A stretch of 11,575 bases of DNA from an uncultured Collinsella sp. (GTDB lineage Bacteria; Actinomycetota; Coriobacteriia; Coriobacteriales; Coriobacteriaceae). Location of the stretch: contig CABSBA010000032.1 in NCBI GenBank assembly GCA_902475825.1, positions 1 to 11,575 on the forward strand. Reading direction: 5' to 3'. The position numbers and the translations under genes were made by a program. Below, piece after piece: positions 1 through 7,902 of this stretch. Within the stretch, counting starts at the first letter, position 1; each line of letters begins with the position of its first letter. The notes under the pieces are model-generated. The model saw nothing but the letters and a program-made list of their open reading frames with translations. It searched no databases and had not been told where the DNA came from.

Positions 1-960
1 AGTCGTGGAGTCCCAAGCGAGCGTTCGCCCATCAAACGGCGATGTAATTGAGTTGAGGAACCAGCCCCATGCACCCGTACCATAAACCGCAGAGATGCCA
101 CTCTGCTTGAAGGCAAGTTCAGTCGCATCAGCCACGGTCGCGGTATCAACCATGGTGTAGTCAGCTGCAGGCGCCCACGTCTGAACATTACCGCCGCTGT
201 CAACACCGATAATCTGCAGGGAAGCCTTTGTCTGCCCAGGCATAGTACCGTCAGAGCCGTAGACCCAGGAAACCTTGTCACCGGCCTTGAGCGTGTAGTT
301 ACCGGCGCCCACATTTGCGAGCTTGCCGTTGACAAAGAACTGCCAGTAATTCCAAGTGGAAGCGTCAACCTTTTCGGTCGAGAGCTTTACGTCCTCATCA
401 AACGGAGAGGTGAGCGAGTTGAGGTACCAGCCGTAGGAGCCCGTCCCGGTGTCGGCGCCAATGCCAGCCTGCTTGAACACCTGCTCAGAGAGCTCAGCCG
501 CGGTCGAGCCCTCCTTCACTTGGATAGTCGTGGGCTGAGCCCAGGTCTGCTGGCTACCGTCCTTAGCCTGGCCAACAACCTCGCAGCTCACGGAGAGCTG
601 GTCGGTGGGCGCCGGGTCGCCGTACTTGGAGTAGCACCAGACGACCGAGTCGCCGGCCTCGAGCACGTAGCCGCCCGCACCAACCGATGCGGCCGTGCCG
701 TTGATGAAGAGCTGCCAGTACGCTCCGGTCTGCGAATCATAGCCAAGCGTTCGGCCCGCGTCGACAGGCGAGGTGATGGAATTGAGGTACCAGCCCCAGG
801 TTCCCATGCCGTAATCGGCGGTGAGGCCGTGCTTCTTGAAGAGCGCCTCAGAGAGGTCGGCGGCGGTAGACCCCGTTTTTAACGTGTACGGCTCGGCGGC
901 GGTCCAGGTCTGCTGGTTGCCATCGGCATCGATGCCGATAACCGAGCATGTTGCTGTAAC
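1..960 (-). repeat. Tandem DUF4430 domain repeats inside the surface protein gene
   Basis: Three tandem copies, about 120 codons (360 bp) apart, encode residues about 1418-1532, 1538-1656 and 1661 to the window edge. Each begins with a beta strand and a V/I-G motif followed by QTW, and has the motif GWYLNS-I/L-TSP (starting at residues 1473, 1594 and 1716; the third reads GWFLN). Copies one and two then show YWQ-L/F-F-I/V-NG and VGAG-G/N-Y (Tyr1498 and Tyr1622), followed by L-x-A-G-D. This is the DUF4430 / transcobalamin-like C-terminal pattern (Pfam PF14478). The third copy is cut by the window edge, so the true number is unknown. Confidence 0.8.
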
Positions 961-3900
961 CTCAGGAGCGACCTGACCACTCGTTCCAAGCACGGTCACT
1001 GTCGCAGAGACGTCCTGGTTGGCGAGCTTTGCGTACGTGGCATTATCCGGATAGCGCTTGGCGTAACGCGCGTACTTCTCACTGGAAAGGCGAGAAGTAA
1101 TGGTGACCTTGGTGTTGTACTCAGGCTGCGTGACAAGAAGGTTCTCCGCAGAGACGACACCAGTGTCGCTCGACTTGAAGAGGCGCCACTGCTGGCCGCT
1201 CATGTCGTCGTAGCCCTCGAGCTCAACCGGGACGATGCCCGAGCCCGCAGCGTCGGTAGACGCCTTGTCGTAGCTCCACGCGAGCTTACCATCGGCGTCG
1301 AGATACGCCTTCTGGAAGGCATGCATATTTGCGGTCACGCCGGCGGCGTCCTGGCCGTCGAGGATGGCCTCGGCGTAGCCCGCCTTGGCGGCCTCCATGA
1401 GCTTAAGCTCATTGTCGAGGTCGGCCTGATCCTGCGGCGCAACCGTGAAGTCAAGCGTCTTTGTGGCAGTGACCTCAGCGTTGTTCTTATCCGTAACCGT
1501 GCAGGTGAGTTTCGTGGAGACGGCGCTCTTACCGGCCTCGGGACGGAAGACCGTGCCCTTATAGCCGTTGAAGGTCACGTCATCGGTGCTCGCGGAGTAC
1601 TCGACCTTATAGTATTTTCCGTCGACGCCGAGCGTGCTCGTGCGCGGCATCTGGAGGTCATCGGTCAGGCCGTCCTTATTGGCAACCGCATCGGTACCGG
1701 AGTACTTGATGTTGTTGTAAATAAACGCCGCGTCGACCTTCTCCTGCAGCGCCTTCTTGTCGGCAGCAACCTTCTCGGGGTCGCCCTTGACGGTCACGGT
1801 GAAGTCGTGCGTGCCCTCGACATCGCTCGGGCCGCCCTTCACAAACGAAACCGTCGCGGTCAGCGTAACAGCGCGATCGCTCGAGGCGCGCGTCACCTTG
1901 CCGGTGTAATCGCTCCAGCCATAGCCGGACGGCCAAATGGCGTCGCCGTCGGAGCTCTTCCAGCTAACCTCGAACTTGCTCTTGGAGCCCGCGCGGTACG
2001 GAAGCGTGAGGTTGGACGTAACGGACTCGGCCGAATCGCCCGCAGCGTAACCGATGGCAACCTGCTCGGCGGCATCGTCGAGCATCTGCTGCACACGAGC
2101 CTCGTCCCAAGCCACCTGAACCGTCTTGTTGGGCTGGTAATACTCGGTCTTCTCGCCATCGCGCGACAGTTCAAACGCCACATCGGCGCTACGCAGACCG
2201 TCGATGTTGTAACCGGTGTAGTCGTTGGGGTCAATGAAGAAGAACGTTACATCGCCATTGGTCTTGTCCTGCGCATCGGAGATGCCGACCGTGGCCTTGG
2301 CGTCCTCAGCCTTAAAGAGCACGCCGCCCTCGGAGACCTTAACGTCAACGTCGGTAAATCCCAGATCAGCAAGCTGTGCCTTCAGCGCATCATTGACGTT
2401 GCCGCCCTTGGCGCTGTAGTCAACAACAATCTGCTTGTTAGCATCGTTGAGCTTTTGGACTGCAGCCTCGAGCGAACCCGCGGCGATAACCTTGTTGGTG
2501 GAGACGAGCTCGACCGTCGAGCTTCCGCTCGTGGTGACAGCCTTCAGATACTTGCCAGCAGCAGATGCCGAGACCGTCGCCTCGGCGCCCGACATATCGG
2601 ACAGCAGCGTCCAGTCGGCCGCGGGAGCCTTCGCGTCGTCGGCCGCATACCAAGCAACAGTCGCCTGACCGGTGACGTCGATACCATTGGTGGCCGAACC
2701 GTCGGCGCGCTTGGCCTGCGCCGTCGCCTTAACGCTATCGCCCGCGACGAGATGGGTCGAATCGCTATTGATCTGCGGCGCAGTGGTCACACGCAGCAGG
2801 TTATACTCCCCCGCCGCGGTAACGCTATCGGGCGAAACCCACTCAACGGTGTTATCGAGCGCGCTCGCGGTGACCTTGATCTTCTTGCCGACAAGCGCAT
2901 CCGTAATAGTCAGGCTGCCATCAGTCGTATCGACGCCGTCGGTGAGCTCGGTCCAATCGGTACCGTTCTCGCTCGCGTACCACGCCATGGTGAGGTCGGC
3001 ATCATCGGGCACGTCCTTGGTCGAGCCCGACCAAGGACCCGGAACCTGCACGCTCGGTGTGATCTTTGAACCCACGCTCAGCGTAACGTTCTTATCGGCA
3101 AGCTCAATGCCCGCCAGCTTGTACTGGCCCTTAAGCGTCACGGGGCCAAGCGGAGCAACAGACTGCGTGCCGCCGGAGGAGCTCTTCTTCTGCGTGCTGA
3201 AAACGGTATTTTCGCTCGTCACCTTTACGAGCAGATACTTGCCGGCATAGGCGGCGTCAACGGTATAGGTGGCCTCGGTAGCACCGGGGATATCGGTGTA
3301 AGCGGAGTCGAAGCTCGAGCTACTATTTGCATACTGCCACTGGTAGGTCACATTATCGGTGCGGTCGATATAGCTGTACTTCGAGCCGTCCTTTTTGCGC
3401 ACCTTGGTCTTGAGCTTATCGCCCACGTGCACGCCGTTGGTGGCAGGAGAGCCCTCAAACTGCACGTCGTAAAGCTCAACCTGACCCGCAACCGAGACAG
3501 GACCTGCCGCATAGTAGGGCTTCTCCTCGCCATAGCCGCCATTGGCCTTAGCCACGACGTAGTAGCCCTTAAGGGCGGCGGTCACCGTCAGGGTGTTACC
3601 GGTCTCACCCTCGATAGGCGTGTTGCACGAGCTCGCGTATTTCGCGGTGCCCTTATACCACTGCCACGTGACATGCGAATCGGTGGTAACGTCGGTGGAA
3701 CCCGCCTTGGCGGTCGCCGTAATCGTGGAGCCAACCTCGACTTTGCCCGAAGTCGGGCTCATAGTCACGCTCGAGACATTAATTGAACCGGCGGCTGCAA
3801 CGAGAGCGCCCGTCGAGTTGGTCGTGCTCGAAGAGCCGATCTTCGAAGACACCTTGCACTTGAGGTACTTGCCGCCCAAAGCATCGGTTAGCTCGAGGGT

Positions 3901-5211
3901 CTCACCCGTGGCACCCGCAATGTCGATATACTTGCCACTCTTGGTGCCAGAGCACTGCCACTGATAGTTGAGCTTGCTCGCGTCGATAAACGTCGAGGCG
4001 CCCTTCTCCTTGGCGCGAGCCTGGGCGGTATCGCCAACCGCGAACACGGAGTTGTTGGTCTTGGGATTGATGAGCGAAACCGCGTAGACGTCCACCGCAC
4101 CGGCCTGTTTGACCTTGTTGGAGGTGGTCTTGCTCACCGTATTTACGCCAGCAGTAGCCTCGACTCTGATGTACTTGCCCTCGAGGTCATCGGTCACCGT
4201 GAGGGAAGCGCCCGTCTCGCCCTCGATCTTGGTAAAGCCCGAGTACTGCGAGGTAGATGCGGACCAGGTGTAGGTGACCTTGGCGTCGGAGCCCGCGGGG
4301 CTCGACCAATCCTTGTACGGCGTCGCCATCAGAGTATCGCCTATGCTCGGCGCGTCGCTACTCAGCTTGACGCTGTAAAGCTCCATTTGGCCGGCGCCCA
4401 GCACGGGGCCGGGGATGCTGTTAGGATTAATGCCCGAGCCGTACGAAACAGAGGGGCCGTAGTGGTCCTTGCCGTCTGCCGTCACCTTGCAGATGAAGTA
4501 TTTGCCCTCCATCGCGTCAGTGATGGTGAGCGACTGCTCGTGGCCTACGACCTCGGTGTAATCGGCGGCGTCACTGCTGGCCTTGACCGTGCCGGCGAGC
4601 CAGGTATAGGTCCAGGCGCCGGGGTTAGCGACCGATTTGGTCTCGGTCGTAGGGTCGCCCCAGTAGTCCTCGGTCTCGACCTCATCGTACATATTGGCCC
4701 AGAGCGTATCACCCACATTGAGCGCGCCGGACTTCGTCGAATACGAGTTGTCCTTATCCTTGGCGTCCTGGATATAGACCTTAGCCTCGCTCGAAAGCGT
4801 TGTGGCGGACGCGGCGGCAACGGCGTTCTTCTGCTCCGAAGCAGCAGGCATCGCAGCAGAGCTCTCGGACTCAGTCGCGTTGTCTGCGGCGGTGTCAGCA
4901 CTATTCGCGGAACTCGCAGTTGCGCCCTGATCTGCGTCGGCGCCATCGTCAGCAGCGCTCGCCGGCGCACTGTTCGCGCCGGCATCGGCGGCAGTGCCAT
5001 CGTCGGCCGCCGCCCCCTCGCCGCCCGTCGCAGCCTGAGTCACGGACTCGGCGATGCCCTCGGCGCCTTCGGCCCACAGCTGTGCCGGCGTGGTGCCAAA
5101 AGCCATGGCAAAAGCCAGGAACGCCACCAGACCGCGCTTGGCTACGCCACGGGCAATCGCTCCATGGCGACGCCACGAGGCGCGCTGGCACTCGTCCTCA
5201 AACATATCCAT
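1..5211 (-). CDS. Giant secreted surface protein with Ig-like repeats and C-terminal DUF4430 (transcobalamin-like) repeats, partial
   Basis: The frame is open from 5211 to the window edge (1737 codons, no stop seen); the C-terminus and any cell-wall anchor lie outside. Residues 1-47 look like a signal peptide: basic region ending K25-R26, hydrophobic core 27-38, likely cleavage after A47. Residues 52-140 are an Ala/Asp/Ser-rich linker. Seven Ig-like repeats follow, starting near 142, 276, 371, 475, 576, 695 and 801, each with a VGD-T/S-L start, a YQW or YTW core and an end like LTDALGGKYLKCKV. Residues 913-1030 form an unassigned alpha/beta stretch, 1037-1409 about three atrophied-Ig-like domains, and 1418 onward DUF4430 repeats. 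GGAG lies 4 nt before M1 (10 nt before M3), so either Met could start. A cobalamin riboswitch precedes the gene. DUF4430 resembles the cobalamin-facing C-terminal domain of transcobalamin, so I infer a surface corrinoid-binding role; a generic adhesin is the alternative. Confidence 0.88.
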   Translation of the reverse strand, partial: MDMFEDECQRASWRRHGAIARGVAKRGLVAFLAFAMAFGTTPAQLWAEGAEGIAESVTQAATGGEGAAADDGTAADAGANSAPASAADDGADADQGATASSANSADTAADNATESESSAAMPAASEQKNAVAAASATTLSSEAKVYIQDAKDKDNSYSTKSGALNVGDTLWANMYDEVETEDYWGDPTTETKSVANPGAWTYTWLAGTVKASSDAADYTEVVGHEQSLTITDAMEGKYFICKVTADGKDHYGPSVSYGSGINPNSIPGPVLGAGQMELYSVKLSSDAPSIGDTLMATPYKDWSSPAGSDAKVTYTWSASTSQYSGFTKIEGETGASLTVTDDLEGKYIRVEATAGVNTVSKTTSNKVKQAGAVDVYAVSLINPKTNNSVFAVGDTAQARAKEKGASTFIDASKLNYQWQCSGTKSGKYIDIAGATGETLELTDALGGKYLKCKVSSKIGSSSTTNSTGALVAAAGSINVSSVTMSPTSGKVEVGSTITATAKAGSTDVTTDSHVTWQWYKGTAKYASSCNTPIEGETGNTLTVTAALKGYYVVAKANGGYGEEKPYYAAGPVSVAGQVELYDVQFEGSPATNGVHVGDKLKTKVRKKDGSKYSYIDRTDNVTYQWQYANSSSSFDSAYTDIPGATEATYTVDAAYAGKYLLVKVTSENTVFSTQKKSSSGGTQSVAPLGPVTLKGQYKLAGIELADKNVTLSVGSKITPSVQVPGPWSGSTKDVPDDADLTMAWYASENGTDWTELTDGVDTTDGSLTITDALVGKKIKVTASALDNTVEWVSPDSVTAAGEYNLLRVTTAPQINSDSTHLVAGDSVKATAQAKRADGSATNGIDVTGQATVAWYAADDAKAPAADWTLLSDMSGAEATVSASAAGKYLKAVTTSGSSTVELVSTNKVIAAGSLEAAVQKLNDANKQIVVDYSAKGGNVNDALKAQLADLGFTDVDVKVSEGGVLFKAEDAKATVGISDAQDKTNGDVTFFFIDPNDYTGYNIDGLRSADVAFELSRDGEKTEYYQPNKTVQVAWDEARVQQMLDDAAEQVAIGYAAGDSAESVTSNLTLPYRAGSKSKFEVSWKSSDGDAIWPSGYGWSDYTGKVTRASSDRAVTLTATVSFVKGGPSDVEGTHDFTVTVKGDPEKVAADKKALQEKVDAAFIYNNIKYSGTDAVANKDGLTDDLQMPRTSTLGVDGKYYKVEYSASTDDVTFNGYKGTVFRPEAGKSAVSTKLTCTVTDKNNAEVTATKTLDFTVAPQDQADLDNELKLMEAAKAGYAEAILDGQDAAGVTANMHAFQKAYLDADGKLAWSYDKASTDAAGSGIVPVELEGYDDMSGQQWRLFKSSDTGVVSAENLLVTQPEYNTKVTITSRLSSEKYARYAKRYPDNATYAKLANQDVSATVTVLGTSGQVAPEVTATCSVIGIDADGNQQTWTAAEPYTLKTGSTAADLSEALFKKHGLTADYGMGTWGWYLNSITSPVDAGRTLGYDSQTGAYWQLFINGTAASVGAGGYVLEAGDSVVWCYSKYGDPAPTDQLSVSCEVVGQAKDGSQQTWAQPTTIQVKEGSTAAELSEQVFKQAGIGADTGTGSYGWYLNSLTSPFDEDVKLSTEKVDASTWNYWQFFVNGKLANVGAGNYTLKAGDKVSWVYGSDGTMPGQTKASLQIIGVDSGGNVQTWAPAADYTMVDTATVADATELAFKQSGISAVYGTGAWGWFLNSITSPFDGRTLAWDSTT
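985..2103 (-). other. Atrophied bacterial Ig-like (aBig) domain block in the surface protein
   Basis: Residues about 1037-1142, 1146-1258 and 1261-1409 read as three related beta-rich modules. The first carries SNLTLP, then W-K-S-S-D-G, G-K-V-T-R and VTLTATV, which is the usual aBig order. The third has W-R-L-F-K-S-S followed by TQPEYNTKVTITSRLSS. Modules of this kind are often found next to DUF4430 domains in Gram-positive surface proteins and probably act as a stalk. Domain borders are approximate. Confidence 0.6.
2479..4788 (-). repeat. Seven Ig-like repeats in the surface protein
   Basis: Residues 142-911 hold seven diverged repeats of about 95-130 residues. Each has a G-D/S-T/K opening strand, an aromatic core W in a Y-x-W context, and a closing G-K-Y/K-x-x-V-x-x strand. 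The sequence between cores varies strongly, so these are old, diverged repeats rather than recent DNA duplications. They most likely form a rod that carries the C-terminal domains away from, or along, the cell surface. Confidence 0.7.
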
Positions 5212-5354
5212 TTGTCTCCTACTGTCTGCACTTGGAGCATTGCCCAGCGGCTGCCCCACGTCATCGCGCATATTGCGCCCGAGTACCCCCATCGGGGTCC
5301 CCCTTCCCTCCAGAGCCCAACGCGTACCGGCGGCATGCGCCGCGGCCGCGTGCA
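5212..5354 (-). promoter_or_regulatory. Expression platform / leader between riboswitch and surface-protein start
   Basis: No hairpin followed by a U-run is visible here, so a classical terminator is not supported. Small hairpins are possible at 5298-5286 (ACCCC/GGGGT) and 5278-5266 (GCGCA/TGCGC). TGCTCC at 5239-5234 can pair with GGAG-A-CA at 5219-5213, which would bury the Shine-Dalgarno sequence. This favours control of translation, but it is a hand-drawn fold. Confidence 0.4.
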
Positions 5355-5527
5355 AGATGGGAGGCGATCCGACTTAACCTTACCGACCCGGGCGCGCCGT
5401 CCGATCTGCGACGCAACCATCCCGGGCCAAGAGGAATTACGGTTACTGGTACAGCCGGGGACTTGCACCCCGATTCTCCCAAACGCGCAGGAAAACCGCG
5501 CATTCGTGCGTCTCCGCACCACCATCT
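5355..5527 (-). ncRNA. Cobalamin (B12) riboswitch leading the surface-protein gene
   Basis: Read on the minus strand, the leader contains the ordered elements of a cobalamin riboswitch. P1 is AGATGG (5527-5522) pairing with CCATCT (5360-5355). A 9-bp hairpin with one bulge lies at about 5504-5481, then GGGAGAATC (5480-5472), the short stem-loop GGGGTGCAAGTCCCC (5471-5457), and the B12-box-like core GCTGTACCAGTAACCGTAA (5455-5437), close to the usual GCTG-n-CCCGCAACTGTAA. A 6-bp CCCGGG/CCCGGG stem (5426-5421 with 5392-5387) is followed by AAGTCGGATCGCC (5375-5363), matching the usual 3' segment AGTC-GA-ACC-GCC. About 130 nt lie between the aptamer and the start codon. The element is expected to lower expression of the surface protein when adenosylcobalamin or another corrinoid is plentiful. 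Class and ligand preference cannot be read by eye. Confidence 0.88.
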
Positions 5528-5536
5528 AGGCCATCG

Positions 5537-5565
5537 ATTATTACTGTCGATATGGTATCACGCAA
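5537..5565 (-). promoter_or_regulatory. Predicted sigma-70-type promoter of the riboswitch / surface protein transcript
   Basis: TTGCGT (5565-5560) and AATAAT (5542-5537) are separated by 17 nt, matching 3/6 and 5/6 of the consensus boxes. The expected transcription start near 5530 falls right at the beginning of the riboswitch P1 stem, which supports the call. Confidence 0.6.
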
Positions 5566-5591
5566 AAGGGCCCCGCACACAGGCGAAGCCC
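5564..5591 (-). terminator. Intrinsic terminator after the AarF/UbiB gene
   Basis: GGGCTTCGC (5591-5583) pairs with GCGGGGCCC (5576-5568) over 9 bp with two G-U pairs, around a 6-nt loop, followed by TTTT (5567-5564). It lies about 90 nt after the stop of the kinase gene. Its U-run overlaps the -35 box of the next promoter, so the two transcription units are tightly packed. Confidence 0.72.
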
Positions 5592-5678
5592 AAGGTAAAA
5601 GCTATGGTTTGCGATAGAAAAGGGTGAGGATGGAATGCCGAGCAAAAGGATCCGTCTTCCTCTGATCCCGCGAAATCG

Positions 5679-7442
5679 TTACCGCTTGCCGCCGTGACTG
5701 TTGCGCCAGATCTCGCGACCCAGCATCAGCGCCAGCACCAGCGCGCTCACGTAGCCCATAAAGCCAATGACCGGGATACCGAACACAACCGGCTCGATGC
5801 GTGCGTAGTACACCACCGATGAGCCGATAAACAGACCGGCGATCACAATTGCCATCGACATGCGGTCGATAATTCCACCCAGCTGTCGCAGCGCCTTATC
5901 GCTGCTCATGATCTGCGTGTTTACCTTAAGCTGGCCGCGCGTGAGCATGCGCGACGCCAAGCCCAGATACTCGGCCGCCTCGAGCGAGCCTTTTGCCGCG
6001 CGATAGCTGCTCGCGGCAAGATCGCGCCCCATTTCGCGGACGCGCGCATAGGCGCTCTTCTCGTTTTTGATGTGCGCCTGGATAATCTGGATCATGTTGA
6101 CGTTGGGCATATACTCGGTCAGTAGGCCCTCGAGCGTCACCATGCCGCGGGCGAACATCGTCACCACACTCGGCAGCTCAACGTCGTTCTTGCGCGCCAG
6201 GTTTAGCAGCGAGGTCAAAAACTCGCCGATATCCAGGTCCTTAAGATCAAGACCCGCAAAGTCGGCGACGATAAAGTCCAAGTCGGACAAAAAGGCCGAA
6301 TGGTCGAGCTCGGCGGAATCGCCGCGCGTCACGGCAAAGCGCATGAGCGAGTCCTTGAGCTTGGGCACGTCGCCCTCGGCCACGGCGAAAATCATGTCCT
6401 TGACGATACCGCGGTCGTGACTCGACATGCGCCCGACCATGCCCAGGTCGATAAAGTAGACGATGCCGTCCTTGAGGATGATGTTTCCCGCATGCGGGTC
6501 GGCATGAAAAAAGCCGTCATCGAGCACCTGCGTCGAATAGTCCTCGACAATCGCCGAGCCGATCTTTTCCAGGTCATAACCCTCGGGTCCTTGGAGCCGG
6601 CGATGGAAAGCAGGACGGCCGTCAATGTAGTCCATGACCACGACGTGTTCGGTGCAAAGGTCCAAGTAGGATTTGGGACACGACACACCATGCACGCTCT
6701 TATGGAAGTCATAGAAATCGTTGAGGTTTTTGGCCTCGGCCAAAAAGTTGGTCTCCTCGCGAAACGAGGCCCACAGCTCCTCGACGACGGCGTGTAAGTC
6801 AACAAACTGGTCGGTGTTGACGAACTTGGAAACGATGCGCACCACCGAACGGATGATGTCGATATCCTGCGCCATGACCTGTTGCGCGCCGGGGCGCTGC
6901 ACCTTAACGGCCACGTCCTCGCCCGTCACCAGGCGGGCGCGGTGTACCTGCGCGAGCGACGCGCTACCGAGCGGGTTGGGGTCGATCGCGTCGAACATCT
7001 GCCCCAGGCGCTGACCGTATTCCTCTTCCAGACAGCGGAGCACTACCTCATACGGCACCGGGTCTACGTCGGAGCGCAGGCGACGCAGCTCGTCGCAAAA
7101 CCGCTGCGGCAAGATCTCGGACCGGTTGGCCAGAATCTGCCCCATCTTGACGAACATGGGGCCAAGCTCTTCGAGCAGGCGGCGCAGGCGTACCGGCGTA
7201 AGGTTATCCCATACGCGGTACTTCTTGATCAGGCGAACGATCTGCCCAATGCGTTCGCGGCGGCCTGCCGGCGTGAGCTGGTATTCCTCGTCCGGCGCCA
7301 TCGCGTCGGGCTCCTCAGGAACCATATCGACAGCACGCGGCTTCTTGCGAGCGCCCGAGACGGCGGCATCGACCTCATCGACAACCGCCGCCTCGTCACC
7401 CAAGGGATCTAGATTGTTGTAGTCGGTGGTGGAATCTGCCAT
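5679..7442 (-). CDS. AarF/UbiB (ABC1) family atypical protein kinase-like protein
   Basis: The 587-residue protein has the family marks in order: KMGQ at 99-102 (the KxGQ motif), the nucleotide loop GSASLAQVH at 159-167, AVKVQRP with Lys180, the catalytic loop HADPHAGN at 313-320, and DLG at 332-334 in place of DFG. Two hydrophobic helices at about 529-548 and 552-575 end the protein, typical of membrane-bound bacterial members. Residues 1-60 are acidic and low in order. In proteobacteria UbiB supports ubiquinone synthesis; the role in Gram-positive anaerobes is unsettled and may involve quinone or lipid handling. It starts 8 nt after the stop of the phasin-like gene and lacks a clear Shine-Dalgarno sequence, so translation is probably coupled. 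I do not assign the name ubiB because the function is not shown. Confidence 0.93.
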   Translation of the reverse strand: MADSTTDYNNLDPLGDEAAVVDEVDAAVSGARKKPRAVDMVPEEPDAMAPDEEYQLTPAGRRERIGQIVRLIKKYRVWDNLTPVRLRRLLEELGPMFVKMGQILANRSEILPQRFCDELRRLRSDVDPVPYEVVLRCLEEEYGQRLGQMFDAIDPNPLGSASLAQVHRARLVTGEDVAVKVQRPGAQQVMAQDIDIIRSVVRIVSKFVNTDQFVDLHAVVEELWASFREETNFLAEAKNLNDFYDFHKSVHGVSCPKSYLDLCTEHVVVMDYIDGRPAFHRRLQGPEGYDLEKIGSAIVEDYSTQVLDDGFFHADPHAGNIILKDGIVYFIDLGMVGRMSSHDRGIVKDMIFAVAEGDVPKLKDSLMRFAVTRGDSAELDHSAFLSDLDFIVADFAGLDLKDLDIGEFLTSLLNLARKNDVELPSVVTMFARGMVTLEGLLTEYMPNVNMIQIIQAHIKNEKSAYARVREMGRDLAASSYRAAKGSLEAAEYLGLASRMLTRGQLKVNTQIMSSDKALRQLGGIIDRMSMAIVIAGLFIGSSVVYYARIEPVVFGIPVIGFMGYVSALVLALMLGREIWRNSHGGKR

Positions 7443-7450
7443 CTGCGCTG

Positions 7451-7867
7451 CTACTCGGCCTCTTCGGTGTCCTCTGCATCGTCGGGCTCAACGGACTCGA
7501 CGGGCACCGAGGTCACGTTGTCCTCGACCGAATCGACGATGTCGCGCACATGGGCCAAAAAGGCCGTGCGCTCGGGGGCGGTCATAACGCGGACGCGGGC
7601 CAGGATGAGCTCGTCGAGCACGCGCTGCGCCGCAGTCTCACCCTGCATGCCCAGGCGCTCGGTCAGGTCGGAGATGGTGCCGCCGGCCTGCTCGAACATG
7701 TCGGACACGCTGCGGGCTATATCGGGGGTGCCGGCGTCCTTGCGAACCTGCTCGCCTTTGGTATTGAGGTCGTCGAGGACCTTCTTGCCGCCCTCGACGG
7801 CAACGGCGGCGGCGCCGAAGCCCACGTTGATGGCACCGTTAACAAGCTGATCGAATTTCATAACCAT
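7451..7867 (-). CDS. Phasin-like / PHA synthesis regulator-like coiled-coil protein
   Basis: The 138-residue product starts MVMKFDQLVNGAINVGFGAA. The frame stays open upstream to an ATG at 7930, but only the ATG at 7867 has a well-placed Shine-Dalgarno sequence (GGAG at 7877-7874, 6 nt spacing), so I choose it. The protein has a Gly/Ala-rich N-terminal helix, a charged amphipathic middle (KKVLDDLNTKGEQVRKDAG) likely to form helices or coiled coils, and a very acidic tail (EPDDAEDTEEAE). It resembles the small proteins annotated as phasin or polyhydroxyalkanoate-synthesis regulator that often sit beside AarF-type kinases. No PHA synthase is visible, so a granule role is doubtful; it may instead be a partner or membrane adaptor of the downstream kinase. 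Confidence 0.8.
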   Translation of the reverse strand: MVMKFDQLVNGAINVGFGAAAVAVEGGKKVLDDLNTKGEQVRKDAGTPDIARSVSDMFEQAGGTISDLTERLGMQGETAAQRVLDELILARVRVMTAPERTAFLAHVRDIVDSVEDNVTSVPVESVEPDDAEDTEEAE

Positions 7868-7902
7868 GGTTGGCTCCAATCGTGAACAACTGCATTGGCC
7901 TT

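Noticed and set aside
1..960. CRISPR-like or mobile repeat from the recurring 360-bp similarity
   Set aside because: The repeats are in frame, diverged at DNA level and encode protein domains; there are no short identical repeats with unique spacers.
1321..3069. Long plus-strand open frame (582 codons) opposite the surface protein
   Set aside because: It uses the same codon triplets as the minus-strand gene in mirror image; GC-rich codon bias keeps it open. The minus frame shows clear domain repeats, the plus product does not.
5437..5480. T-arm-like stem-loop GGGGTGCAAGTCCCC, first taken for part of a tRNA
   Set aside because: No acceptor, D or anticodon arms fit, and the flanking B12-box and P1 pairing identify a cobalamin riboswitch instead.
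5142..5525. Minus-strand open frame of 127 codons covering the leader
   Set aside because: It coincides with the riboswitch and overlaps the surface-protein start in another frame; its product looks random.
4387..5529. Plus-strand open frame crossing the surface-protein start and the riboswitch
   Set aside because: It runs through a structured RNA element and the signal peptide region in antisense, with no family resemblance.
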